This document shows positions 53,035 through 61,253 of a stretch of 64,000 bases of DNA, in pieces; within the stretch, counting starts at the first letter, position 1, and every line of letters starts with the position of its first letter. This DNA comes from WVZH01 sp034430425 (GTDB lineage: Bacteria > Chloroflexota > Anaerolineae > Anaerolineales > E44-bin32). Below the pieces are notes generated by a model, which saw only the letters and a program-made list of their open reading frames with translations, was not told the DNA's origin and did not search any database. Location: assembly GCA_034430425.1 (NCBI GenBank), contig DAOUEK010000019.1, forward strand, positions 3,605 to 67,604, written 5' to 3'. A program made the position numbers and the translations under genes.

Positions 53035-53066
53035 ATAAAAACGGTGCAGTTTGAAGACTGCACCGT
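53035..53066 (-). terminator. Terminator of rplS
   Basis: Perfect 10-base-pair stem (53041-53050 with 53057-53066) and a six-base loop, with a run of T on the minus strand (AAAAA at 53036-53040 on plus). It is 20 bases after the rplS stop. Confidence 0.78.
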
Positions 53067-53086
53067 TGTCATCGAGATTTCTATTA

Positions 53087-53431
53087 TTATCGCTTTTCTT
53101 TCAGGCGGGCTTGTTTTCCCGAGCGATCGCGCAGGTAATACAACTGCGCGCGCCGCACGTGGGCACGGCGTTGAATGGTGACTTTTTCCAGACGTGGAGA
53201 GCGCATCAGGAAGGTACGCTCGACACCAATGCCGTGCGTGGCGGTACGTCTAACGGTGAAGTTGGCGTTATTGCCGCCTTTACGCACGCGGATCACAGTA
53301 CCGCGGAATTCCTGGATGCGTTCCCGATCGCCTTCGGTAATACGGACGAACACAGTGACCGAGTCTCCCGGTCGGATATCGGGGATTTCCGGATTGACAG
53401 GTGCTTCGACGGATTTAACAAGCTCGTTCAT
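53087..53431 (-). CDS. rplS: 50S ribosomal protein L19
   Basis: Ribosomal protein at the subunit interface. The 114-residue protein has the family pattern IPDIRPGDSVTVFVRITEG, ERIQEFRGTVIRVRKGG, TVRRTATHGIGVERTFL and VTIQRRAHVRRAQLYYLRD. I chose the ATG at 53431 behind AGAGGAAG, giving the usual length. It is monocistronic here; the common rpsP-rimM-trmD neighbours are absent on this side of the genome. Confidence 0.96.
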   Translation of the reverse strand: MNELVKSVEAPVNPEIPDIRPGDSVTVFVRITEGDRERIQEFRGTVIRVRKGGNNANFTVRRTATHGIGVERTFLMRSPRLEKVTIQRRAHVRRAQLYYLRDRSGKQARLKEKR

Positions 53432-53642
53432 AACTAATCTTCCTCTATTATTGAACATACACCCGCCGCCCATCGCTCCCGGGCGGCGCAAGCGAAAGTA
53501 TACCACAATCAACCATAGAAGTGGTAGCGTGTATTATCGTGATGATTTTAAATTGGAAACGATGCAGGTATCGGCAAAGTGTGATTTACACTTGGCCGCC
53601 TGAAAGATTATTTAGGTATGCAGTTTGTGATCTCGCGGGTAT

Positions 53643-53648
53643 TATAAT
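53643..53648 (+). promoter_or_regulatory. Candidate -10 box for the DUF4389 gene
   Basis: TATAAT about 95 bases before the ATG at 53744. The -35 region is not convincing. The 312-base gap (53432-53743) shows no other clear element. Confidence 0.35.
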
Positions 53649-53743
53649 GGACATGAGTGTTGAGTCAAACCTGGTCGATGGTCGGACTCATACCATGTGT
53701 CCGAGTCGATGAATCGAATTCGACAATCCAAAGGAGGAGTATT

Positions 53744-54403
53744 ATGGAAAACCCTGCTGAATATCCAGCGCGTTTGCAGATCGACTATCCGGAAAAAATG
53801 GATCGTTGGACAACGTTCTTTCGCATCATCTATATTATCCCCATCGCCATTATCTTAAGTCTTCTCACGACGGCGGGTGAGACTGTCACAGAGGCTACAG
53901 TCTTCAATCAAGCTGGTGAGGTTGTTGATTACACTCGACAGACGGCTGGCGGGTTGATGACCGGTCTGTTTATGGCCACGCTCCTGATGATTCTCTTCCG
54001 ACAACGGTATCCGCGCTGGTGGTTCGATTTTATCCGCGAGCTGACGCGCTTCGAAGCCCGAGTCGCCGCCTACATAGGGTTGCTCACCGATCAATATCCC
54101 TCCACTGTTGAAGAGCAGTCGGTCCATCTCGAGCTCGATTACCCCAACGTGGAAGCGGATCTCAACCGCTGGATGCCCCTGGTGAAGTGGTTCCTGGCCA
54201 TCCCGCATTACATCGTGCTGGCGTTTCTCAGCGTCGCTGTTGTGTTTGCGGTGATCGTCGCCTGGTTTGCCATTCTGCTGACCGGTGAGTTCCCGAAGGG
54301 TATCTTCGATTATACGGTCGGAGTCGGCCGCTGGTGGCTGCGGGTGAATGCTTATGCGTTCTTGCTGGTGACCGATCAATATCCGCCTTTCAGTCTAAGT
54401 TAG
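53744..54403 (+). CDS. DUF4389 domain membrane protein
   Basis: A 219-residue integral membrane protein. It has the DUF4389 layout twice: YPARLQIDYPEKMDRWTTFF, then a helix pair; and HLELDYPNVEADLNRWMPLV, then IPHYIVLAFLSVAVVFAVIV and LTGEFPKGIFDYTVGVGRWW. Four or so membrane helices are predicted. AAGGAGGAG precedes the ATG strongly. The family is widespread in bacteria and its function is unknown. It is followed by its own terminator. Confidence 0.82.
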   Translation: MENPAEYPARLQIDYPEKMDRWTTFFRIIYIIPIAIILSLLTTAGETVTEATVFNQAGEVVDYTRQTAGGLMTGLFMATLLMILFRQRYPRWWFDFIRELTRFEARVAAYIGLLTDQYPSTVEEQSVHLELDYPNVEADLNRWMPLVKWFLAIPHYIVLAFLSVAVVFAVIVAWFAILLTGEFPKGIFDYTVGVGRWWLRVNAYAFLLVTDQYPPFSLS

Positions 54404-54650
54404 TATGAATAGCAAGCCAGCCTGATTCAGCCTGGCTGTATGTAGTCCCAGTTTCAAGGTATTAAAAGCGCCCGTAAGGGCGCTTTATCTTCGGGTAAAA
54501 TCATTAGGCTTTTATTTTGTTTTAACTTCGGCGATGGCAGTCGTACATCCGGTAATTTCCCAAAGCACTTCACGGTTTTTCTGCGGGCTAATGAAAAAGA
54601 CCGGGCTGCAAGAGTGGCGTAATAGAAGACATATTTCGTCGAGGGGAATC
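54404..54650. other. Intergenic gap with terminator
   Basis: Gap after the DUF4389 gene. It holds an imperfect AGCCAG/CTGGCT dyad near 54418 and the clear terminator at 54465-54486. From there to the small ORF at 54651 I see no convincing promoter. Confidence 0.45.
54465..54486 (+). terminator. Terminator of the DUF4389 gene
   Basis: Perfect 9-base-pair stem AAAGCGCCC / GGGCGCTTT with a GTAA loop and ATCTT after it. Symmetric enough to work in both directions. Confidence 0.75.
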
Positions 54651-54746
54651 ATGAATGAATCTACACATTGCGTAACTCATTCTCAAAACCATTGTTTGGA
54701 TCATTGCTGCAATTTATCGGATTTTTCAAGAGAGGTAATCGCATGA
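54651..54746 (+). CDS. Tiny His/Cys-rich ORF, possible leader peptide of the ABC transporter
   Basis: A 31-residue ORF starting at ATG 54651 with GAGGGG four bases upstream. Residues 5-20 read THCVTHSQNHCLDHCC, with His at 6, 10, 14 and 18 (every fourth residue) and Cys at 7, 15, 19 and 20. The stop overlaps the transporter ATG (ATGA), so translation would be coupled. The composition suggests metal or thiol binding, and the position suggests a regulatory leader. Both are inference; it may also be chance. The frame remains open upstream to 54534 without a ribosome binding site. Confidence 0.4.
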   Translation: MNESTHCVTHSQNHCLDHCCNLSDFSREVIA

Positions 54747-55672
54747 AAGAATCTGTAATCCAGGTTAAAGATTTTCGCAAGACCTACGGCGACTTCGTCG
54801 CTGTGGACGGCATCAGTTTCGGCGTTCGGGAAGGTGAGATTTTCGGCCTTCTCGGTCCCAACGGCGCCGGTAAAACGAGCACCCTGGAAAGCCTGGAAGG
54901 GCTGCGCGAACCGAACGGGGGCTCCGTACAAGTGGCTGGAATCGACCCAATCAGGGAACCTCGTAAGCTGCGTAATATCATCGGCGTGCAGCTGCAATCC
55001 TCCGGGTTGCCGGAAAGCATCACCCCCGACGAGGCGATGAAATTTTTCTGTGCCTATCACGGTGTGGCACCGCGGTTCGATTTACTCGGCAGATTGGGCT
55101 TGGAGGAGAAACGCAAGGCCCAGTTCTTCGAACTATCGACCGGCCAACAGCGTCGTCTGGCCCTGGCGCTTGCCGTGGCACACGATCCCCAGGTGCTTTT
55201 CCTCGACGAACCAACCGCCGGATTGGATGTAGCCACCCGTTCCGAATTGCACGACATGATGCGTGAGTTGAAGGATGCTGAAACGACCATCATCCTGGCC
55301 ACACACGACATGGCCGAGGCGGAAGAGATGTCAGACCGGGTTGCCATTTTACTGAATCGCAAGATCGTTTCCACCGGTTCGCCGATGGAAATCACCGCCG
55401 CGGGCGCGGGATTGACCAAGGTGTCCGTTCGAACGAAGGATGCATGCCTCACTGCGGATACTATTTCCTTACCCGCAGTGAGGCAGCATTTATCCAAAGA
55501 CGAGTACGAGATTTACTACAGTACAGATATCGGGCCAACGGTAGCAGCCATCATCGCCCAGATCGAAGCGCAGAAGGATACGTTGATCGACCTGCGTGTG
55601 GAGCGCCCATCGCTTGAGGATCGTTTCCTCGAGATTACCCGGCCCAACACGGCGACGGGAGGTTCACAATGA
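54743..55672 (+). CDS. ABC transporter ATP-binding protein (ABC-2 type)
   Basis: A 309-residue ATPase subunit of an ABC-2 exporter. It has Walker A GPNGAGKTSTLE (about 40), signature LSTGQQRRLALALA (about 137), Walker B VLFLDEPTAGLD (about 158) and the H-loop ATHDMAEAEEMSD. The C-terminal ~85 residues are a DrrA/NatA-like extension. The ATG at 54743 has AGAGG seven bases upstream and overlaps the stop of the His/Cys-rich ORF. Its own stop overlaps the permease start (ATGA). The pair probably exports a drug, lipid or ion; the substrate is unknown. Confidence 0.93.
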   Translation: MKESVIQVKDFRKTYGDFVAVDGISFGVREGEIFGLLGPNGAGKTSTLESLEGLREPNGGSVQVAGIDPIREPRKLRNIIGVQLQSSGLPESITPDEAMKFFCAYHGVAPRFDLLGRLGLEEKRKAQFFELSTGQQRRLALALAVAHDPQVLFLDEPTAGLDVATRSELHDMMRELKDAETTIILATHDMAEAEEMSDRVAILLNRKIVSTGSPMEITAAGAGLTKVSVRTKDACLTADTISLPAVRQHLSKDEYEIYYSTDIGPTVAAIIAQIEAQKDTLIDLRVERPSLEDRFLEITRPNTATGGSQ

Positions 55673-56478
55673 CGGCTTTTCTCAACCATTTCTCATTTGA
55701 GTTTCGCACCGGCATTCGCAACAAGACGTTGCTGTTGATGAATTATTTATTCCCACTTGGTTTTTTCCTGATGATGGGCTTTATCATGGGGTCGATCAAT
55801 CCCCTCTTCATCGACAGCATGACTCCGGCGATGGTCGTTTTCGCTATCCTGGCTGCGACCTTTCTCGGAATTCCGGACCCCCTGGTCAACGCACGAGAAA
55901 ACGGCATCTTCCGCAGCTACAAGATCAACGGCATCCCTTCCACTTCGATCCTGGTCATCCCCGCGTTGACCACAATCCTGCATCTGGTTATTGTCGCGGC
56001 GGTGATCACCGTAACTGCTGCGCCGCTTTTCGACGCTCCGCTTCCGATCAATTGGCTCAACTATGCTCTGGTCTTTATCGCCATGGCTTTTGCCTGCGCC
56101 GGTCTTAGTGTCTTGATCGGGGTGATTTCAGCCAACTCTCGTATCACTGTGCTTTGGTCACAGCTTTTCTTCATCCCCTCCATTATGCTGGGCGGGATGA
56201 TGTTTCCTCTGAGTATGCTGCCTGAAATCGCCGCCAAACTCGCCCAACTCTTGCCCGCCGCGCATGCGATGAATGCTTTCAATGGGTTGGCGATGGGGTA
56301 CGAGGTGAATTTTTCGGCCTGGGGTTCGGTGGTAGTTCTGGCGTTTACCGGGATATTGGCTTTCGCTTTGGCGGTCTATCTTTTCAGTTGGGACAGCCGC
56401 AACACCACCCGGCGCGGGAATCCCGTGTTGGCATTGTTGGTTTTATTGCCCAATATTGTAGGTATGTTTCTGCTTTGA
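55669..56478 (+). CDS. ABC-2 type transporter permease
   Basis: A 269-residue permease with about six membrane helices: LLLMNYLFPLGFFLMMGFIM, MVVFAILAATFLGI, LTTILHLVIVAAVITV, YALVFIAMAFACAGLSVLIG, QLFFIPSIMLGGMMFPLSML, and a C-terminal helix. The ABC-2 signature region before the last periplasmic part reads LLPAAHAMNAFNGLAMGYE. Four-base overlap with the ATPase gene indicates they form one transporter. Confidence 0.9.
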   Translation: MTAFLNHFSFEFRTGIRNKTLLLMNYLFPLGFFLMMGFIMGSINPLFIDSMTPAMVVFAILAATFLGIPDPLVNARENGIFRSYKINGIPSTSILVIPALTTILHLVIVAAVITVTAAPLFDAPLPINWLNYALVFIAMAFACAGLSVLIGVISANSRITVLWSQLFFIPSIMLGGMMFPLSMLPEIAAKLAQLLPAAHAMNAFNGLAMGYEVNFSAWGSVVVLAFTGILAFALAVYLFSWDSRNTTRRGNPVLALLVLLPNIVGMFLL

Positions 56479-56521
56479 TTTTGCTACTTAAAATCGATGC
56501 CGAAAGAACCTTCTGGTCAAA

Positions 56522-57709
56522 ATGGAGGGTCCACTGGACGAATCTGGTCTGCAAGGGACAACCAGTAAGATTTCTCGTCTGGTGTTCATCGATCATTTGC
56601 GTGTGTTTTTAATCATCCTGGTCGTGCTGCACCACGTTGCTGCCGTCTATGGTGCGGGGACGGAGTTCTACTACGTCGAACCGCCTTTCACCGATCCCAC
56701 TGCCTTTAACCTGCTTCTGGCGTTCATGTTGATCAACCAGGCCTGGTTTATGGGCGCATTTTTCCTCCTGGCGGGCTACTTCACGCCAGGCTCGTTCGAT
56801 CGAAAAGGATTGGGTTCCTATCTTAAGGATCGGCTGCTGCGTCTGGGTCTTCCGTTGGCGCTTTTCTTTTTCATACTCAACCCACTTTCTTCAGCCGGTT
56901 TCTATCTCATGCCGGCTGAATTAACCGGGATCACGACGCCATTATCCCTGGAAGCACTCTATCCCGAATCTATTGGACTGGGACCGTTGTGGTTCGTCGC
57001 TATGCTGCTTGTCTTCTGTTTTGGATACATATTATGGCGTCGGTTGACGAGATCGCGAAGCGCGAGCTCAGCGGATCGATCTACATCCCCCGGCTATTTC
57101 GGGATCGGTCTCTTCGTTCTCGCATTAACGGGGATAAGCTATTTGATGCGCATGCTCGTCCCCATCGGTGAGGAAGTGCGTGGTTTTCCGACGCTGGCTT
57201 ACCTGCCGCAGTATTTAAGCTTCTTCGTGTTGGGCGTTGCTGCATACCGCAGAGATTGGTTCCGCACGATACCGAACAAAATGGGTGAAGTCGGTTTCAT
57301 CGCTGCTGCAATTGTGGGAATTGTCTTGTTCCCTTATTTGTATAGTGGACAATGGTTTTCACTTGAGGTATCCGAGACCTTATATATCGCCTTAGGACAG
57401 GGGACGTGGCAATCTGCATTGTACGCTCTCTACGACTCCATCTTCGCGATCGGGATGAGCCTGGGCTTGATCACCTTCTTCCGCCAATTCCAGAACAAGC
57501 AAAGCAGGTTCGGCAGGTTCCTGTCTCAGCATAGCTATGCCGTGTATGTATTCCACATTCCCATCATCGTCTTTCTGGCGTATGCATTGCGAGGCATTGA
57601 GCTTGCGAGTTTACGTAAATTTGCTGTGGTGTCGCTGATTGTGATCCCGGTTTGCTACGTCTTCGCCTTCATCGTGCGCAAGATTCCTGCGGTCTCGAAT
57701 ATTCTATAA
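56522..57709 (+). CDS. Acyltransferase 3 family membrane protein
   Basis: A 395-residue polytopic protein of the acyltransferase-3/OafA type. It opens with ISRLVFIDHLRVFLIILVVL, then HHVAAVYGAG, where the His is the usual functional residue. DRLLRLGLPLALFFFIL, LGPLWFVAMLLVFCFGYILW and FLSQHSYAVYVFHIPIIVFL are also typical. About ten membrane helices. Such enzymes move acyl groups to surface sugars or lipids. The start has only a weak ribosome binding site. It is 43 bases after the ABC permease gene and may be cotranscribed. Confidence 0.84.
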   Translation: MEGPLDESGLQGTTSKISRLVFIDHLRVFLIILVVLHHVAAVYGAGTEFYYVEPPFTDPTAFNLLLAFMLINQAWFMGAFFLLAGYFTPGSFDRKGLGSYLKDRLLRLGLPLALFFFILNPLSSAGFYLMPAELTGITTPLSLEALYPESIGLGPLWFVAMLLVFCFGYILWRRLTRSRSASSADRSTSPGYFGIGLFVLALTGISYLMRMLVPIGEEVRGFPTLAYLPQYLSFFVLGVAAYRRDWFRTIPNKMGEVGFIAAAIVGIVLFPYLYSGQWFSLEVSETLYIALGQGTWQSALYALYDSIFAIGMSLGLITFFRQFQNKQSRFGRFLSQHSYAVYVFHIPIIVFLAYALRGIELASLRKFAVVSLIVIPVCYVFAFIVRKIPAVSNIL

Positions 57710-57814
57710 TCACTAAAGTCATCCTTTTCCTGCTGTGAAGTGCATTAGTAGTAAATATAGCCCCAAGGGCCATTTTATAAATATTTGATTGTGGTTTGTA
57801 TAAGACTCGATTCG

Positions 57815-58354
57815 TCAAACTCCTGCATCCCATTTTCCCAGGTACATCCCGGCGAGGAAAATTCCGGCGACTGATTTCGCATCGCGGATTTCATTCTGCG
57901 TGATCTTGCGCAGCGTTTCCTCCCATGACAATCGGATGATCGAAATGTCCTCATCTTCGTCCGGCGGCAGGGGAGCTGCAGAGAGGTCCTTCGCCAGGAA
58001 GTAATGCAGGTACTCACTCGAATAGCCGGGAGCGAGATAGGTTCCGCCAAGATGCCGAAGTTCTGCAGGCGACATGCCCACTTCTTCCCGGCATTCCCGT
58101 CTGGCACAGTATTCGGGATCCTCACCTGCTTCGAGACTTCCCGCGGGCAATTCGAGCAGTTCTTCTCCGGCGGGGTGGCGATACTGTAGCACGAAAAGGA
58201 TTCGATCCTTTTCATCCACGGGAATGATTGTTACTCCACCTTTATGTTTAACGTAGTCGATTCGCTGCGTTTTCCCGGCCGCATTTTCGATTTGGTCGAT
58301 ACATACATCGAAAACCTTACCTTGGAATACACAATCTGACTGTAATACTTTCAT
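57815..58354 (-). CDS. NUDIX hydrolase (ADP-ribose pyrophosphatase-like)
   Basis: A 179-residue NUDIX enzyme. The box matches GX5EX7REUXEEXGU exactly: GSLEAGEDPEYCARRECREE, then VGM, starting near residue 71. The N-terminal beta strands (VFDVCIDQIENAAGKTQRID, VILFVLQYRHPAGEELLELP-like) and the residues after the box, with APGYSSEYLHYFLAKDL, are typical of the ADP-ribose/sugar-nucleotide branch. AAGG precedes the ATG. Exact substrate unproven. Confidence 0.9.
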   Translation of the reverse strand: MKVLQSDCVFQGKVFDVCIDQIENAAGKTQRIDYVKHKGGVTIIPVDEKDRILFVLQYRHPAGEELLELPAGSLEAGEDPEYCARRECREEVGMSPAELRHLGGTYLAPGYSSEYLHYFLAKDLSAAPLPPDEDEDISIIRLSWEETLRKITQNEIRDAKSVAGIFLAGMYLGKWDAGV

Positions 58355-58413
58355 CGTTATGACCTTCTCTGATAGGCTTGCGGCTCGCTCGACGGTTGCT
58401 TCCGGGAATGAAG

Positions 58414-58438
58414 CGGGGCAGACTCTTGGTCTGCCCCG
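58414..58438. terminator. Hairpin between the NUDIX and LysM genes
   Basis: Perfect 10-base-pair stem (58414-58423 with 58429-58438) and a five-base loop. A T-run follows on the plus strand, yet both flanking genes are on minus. It may still end the LysM transcript, or be a dispersed repeat. Confidence 0.5.
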
Positions 58439-58545
58439 GATCGATTTTTCCGCTAAAGTTCACCGAGCAATCTTGAGCTTGGCAATATCCAGAAATTTCG
58501 TAAGACCTCGCAAGGCATGATTACTCGAAGGTAGTTCCATTCAAC

Positions 58546-59232
58546 CTACGGGATGATTAATTCCTGCCCCGGGCTGATCGAACTTGGGTTCGTCAAATTG
58601 TTGGCATCGATGATTGCCTGTGGATCGACTCCGTAAAGGCGTGCGATCTGCCAGATCCACTCACCTGCTTTGACTAAGTGGATCGTTGTGCCGCCCGAGT
58701 TTGGAGTAGCCGTGCCGGCTGCGATTTCCGTTTCGTTCGGTTCAGAGGGGGTGTGAGTAGGGGGTGATGAAATCGGGATCCGCAAGACCATACCAACTTC
58801 GAGTGAACCTGGTGAAGGTAAGTTGTTATAGTCGATGATCTCTTGTGGATCGACATCAAACTGCCGGGCAATCTTCCAGATCCAATCCCCGGCCTGGACG
58901 GTATATTCGACCACGCCGCCCAGGGTTGGCGTGGCTGTGGCTTCTACGGCTTGTTCGGTTGAATCCACGGGCGCGCCGCCGCCTTGCGTACCATCTGCAG
59001 TGGCTTCTGGGGTATCTGTAACGCCACCACCCGTTTCCGCCTGGGCCGTTTTGGTCAGAATCCCGGACCGGATGGCTTCCATTGTGGCCTGTGTATCGTC
59101 CATGGGTTCATCACTTTGAGTCCCACCATCCGCTGAGGGTGGAGATGTCGAGGCGGAACGAGTGCAGGCAGTAAGTAGAACGACGAAACAGAGAATCAGA
59201 ATCACCGGGTAACGCAGGCGCTGATCGCTCAT
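58546..59232 (-). CDS. LysM-domain lipoprotein
   Basis: A 228-residue exported lipoprotein. The signal peptide ends in FVVLLTACT (Cys about 23), followed by a Thr/Ala/Gly-rich linker to about residue 105. Two LysM domains follow: VEYTVQAGDWIWKIARQFDV near 106 and TIHLVKAGEWIWQIARLYGV near 182, each ending in an IIDYNNL or IIDANNL motif and LRIPI/LIIP. LysM domains bind peptidoglycan or chitin-type glycans, so it probably tethers to the wall. GGAGGAG precedes the ATG. Confidence 0.9.
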   Translation of the reverse strand: MSDQRLRYPVILILCFVVLLTACTRSASTSPPSADGGTQSDEPMDDTQATMEAIRSGILTKTAQAETGGGVTDTPEATADGTQGGGAPVDSTEQAVEATATPTLGGVVEYTVQAGDWIWKIARQFDVDPQEIIDYNNLPSPGSLEVGMVLRIPISSPPTHTPSEPNETEIAAGTATPNSGGTTIHLVKAGEWIWQIARLYGVDPQAIIDANNLTNPSSISPGQELIIP

Positions 59233-59513
59233 TGTCTCCTCCTTGGAGGGTGTGAACTACCCTACGAAAGGCAGTTGGAATGAATGAGAGTATCACACAT
59301 TCCGGACACTCGCGATCACGAGTGGCTCTGCCGTGGCCTTTTCAGTTGTTCGCAGTCTTTTGCCAACCCTCAAGCGCGCATAGTAGCACATCTGTTTGGG
59401 CGCGTCAAGCGAGTTAGGCGTAACACGTACAATTGCAAGTTCCATACCGTTGTTACTCGTGTAATTCTAGCCACTTTTTGTTTTTTTGCATCTCGATGGG
59501 GTAGGCAATAAAA
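59233..59513. other. Intergenic gap
   Basis: Between the LysM gene and the end of the mevalonate operon. Apart from a T-rich stretch around 59474-59487 and the operon terminator at its end, I see nothing coding or structural. Confidence 0.4.
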
Positions 59514-59546
59514 ATCGCCCACCAACACTTTCGTGTCGTGGGCGAT
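59508..59546 (-). terminator. Terminator of the mevalonate operon
   Basis: Stem ATCGCCCAC / GTGGGCGAT (59514-59522 with 59538-59546) with an inner ACAC/GTGT stem. It is followed on the minus strand by TTTTATT. It is 22 bases after the DUF35 stop. Confidence 0.75.
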
Positions 59547-59567
59547 CGTGTTCATGCGAAGAACGCG

Positions 59568-59975
59568 CTACGATTGTTGGATAAGCGGTCTAAATTTGTA
59601 GCCATAGATCAACAAGCCTCGATCTCCATCAGAGTACAATTTGCGCGTGACCATCTCCACCGGCATGCCAATCTCGACGGGTTGCTGGTCTTCATCAAGA
59701 TCGGTAAGTTGTGCTGTGACGGTTGGCCCCTCATCAAGTTTGACCAGGGCAACGGTGTAGGGTGCCTGTTCTGCGTGGCTTTCGGGTGGTTGAACTACCT
59801 TCGTAAAAGAATAGACCTGCCCTCGTCCACTCAGGTTCAAGGGCGTGTTTGCCTGTTCGCCACATTCCGGGCAAATATCGCGCGGGGGAAAGATTGTGGC
59901 CTGACAATGCGTGCAGACCTCGCCTTCCAGTGCGTAGCGTTGTTTATTCAAGCGCCAATGTCGTGGTAATTGCAT
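59568..59975 (-). CDS. DUF35 zinc-ribbon/OB-fold acyl-CoA-binding protein
   Basis: A 135-residue protein with an N-terminal rubredoxin-like zinc ribbon (CTHC at about 21, CPEC at about 35), then an OB-fold (GRGQVYSFTKVVQPPESH, YTVALVKLDEGPTVTAQL). In archaea DUF35 proteins bridge acetoacetyl-CoA thiolase and HMG-CoA synthase and help channel the CoA intermediate. The gene order here (HMG-CoA synthase, thiolase-like, DUF35) matches that complex. GGAGAAG precedes the ATG. It is last in the operon. Confidence 0.88.
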   Translation of the reverse strand: MQLPRHWRLNKQRYALEGEVCTHCQATIFPPRDICPECGEQANTPLNLSGRGQVYSFTKVVQPPESHAEQAPYTVALVKLDEGPTVTAQLTDLDEDQQPVEIGMPVEMVTRKLYSDGDRGLLIYGYKFRPLIQQS

Positions 59976-60059
59976 GATTTACTTCTCCAAAGTGTTACGT
60001 ATGTTCCATCCGCTGGCTACTATAACCAAGATTGACTCTCAAGACCTCTCAGCATGCTT

Positions 60060-61253
60060 TCAAGATGCATCCATTCGCTGCAGGATGTGCGTTGCCGCAG
60101 TTGCTCCCGTACCACCCAGGCATTGGGCCATTCCGGTTTGTACATCGGGGATTTGATTCCTGCCAGCTCGGCCTTGAAGCTGCAAGCAGATTTCTGCGAT
60201 TTGATACACGCCCGTTGCACCAGCCGAATCACCGCGTGCTTTCGAGCCGCCGAACGTGCAAATGGGAATACTGCCATCCGAATTGATACTGCCATCGCTC
60301 GCCAATTTCCAGCCTTCACCGCGTTTGGCAAAGCCGCATGCTTCAAGTGCGAGTGCAGCGAAGATAGAATAGCGGTCGTGCAATTCGAATAGCTGAACGT
60401 CCTTTGCCTGGATATTGGCAAACTTGTAGGCTTTTTCGGCAGAATCGGAGGCTGCCCTGAGCGCCAGGATATCCGGCCTGTCGTGCAGGGCGACTGTCGA
60501 TGTGGCCAGAGAGGAAGCTGCTATCCGGATCTGTGGGTGGGATGGGGTTTCCGGAAGCACTTCTGCACGGGCGAGGACGAGTGCCGCGGCGCCATCTGCC
60601 ACTGGAGCAGCATCGAACATGTTAACCGGTGGACAGATCATACCGGCTTTCTGGTAAGTTTTTTCCTCGATTGCCCGCTGGAACATTGCCAGCGGGTTGT
60701 TGGCACCGTTTGCGTGTGCATTAACACAGAACCCGGCAAATGCGTTCTCCGGGAGATTGAATTCGTGAATGTAACGCTGCATCAACAGCGCAGCTTGGGC
60801 TGCAGTGGTAATTCCATGGATAGCTTCGTAATCTGCGTCGCCGGACATCACCAGGGCGTCTTCCAGTTCGGCGCTGGGTCGTTCGGATATTTTTTCAACA
60901 CCAACGACCAGCGCAATGTCGATCTGCCCGGATTGAAGCGCGAGATACGCCTGGCGCACAGCAGCGCCTCCGGATGCGTCGGCAGCCTGGATGGTGTATG
61001 CTTCGACGCCGCGCAATCCGGCGAAGTCAGCGATCAAAGCGCCCAACTGGGTTTGTGATGAGAGAACCGGTGCCAGACTGTTGGCGACGTAAATTGCGTC
61101 GGGAACGAGTTCTCCGGCGTCTTTGCGCGCAGCCGAGATCGCTTCAAAGGCCAGTGTTCGCAGCTGCCTGTCCCAATGCTCCCCTACAGGTGTAATGCCG
61201 ACTCCAGCGACTAAAATATCGTGTGTGTTTGGTTTTGTCATTGTTGTTTTCAC
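60060..61253 (-). CDS. Thiolase-like protein of the mevalonate operon, catalytic residues changed
   Basis: A 397-residue archaeal-type thiolase fold protein. Family segments such as LHDRYSIF (His292), GGSKARGDSAGATGVYQIAE and AQCLGGTGATAATHIL are present. The nucleophile region reads IQAADASGGAAV, with Asp92 where active relatives have Cys (AACASGG). The GHP histidine motif reads GDS, with Asp342. Both changes are clear in the DNA (GAC and GAT codons) in an intact frame. It is therefore unlikely to work as a standard thiolase. It may be a structural or channelling partner of HMG-CoA synthase and DUF35. The GTG start overlaps the HMG-CoA synthase stop (GTGA); an in-frame ATG at 61241 is the alternative. 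Confidence 0.85.
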   Translation of the reverse strand: MKTTMTKPNTHDILVAGVGITPVGEHWDRQLRTLAFEAISAARKDAGELVPDAIYVANSLAPVLSSQTQLGALIADFAGLRGVEAYTIQAADASGGAAVRQAYLALQSGQIDIALVVGVEKISERPSAELEDALVMSGDADYEAIHGITTAAQAALLMQRYIHEFNLPENAFAGFCVNAHANGANNPLAMFQRAIEEKTYQKAGMICPPVNMFDAAPVADGAAALVLARAEVLPETPSHPQIRIAASSLATSTVALHDRPDILALRAASDSAEKAYKFANIQAKDVQLFELHDRYSIFAALALEACGFAKRGEGWKLASDGSINSDGSIPICTFGGSKARGDSAGATGVYQIAEICLQLQGRAGRNQIPDVQTGMAQCLGGTGATAATHILQRMDAS

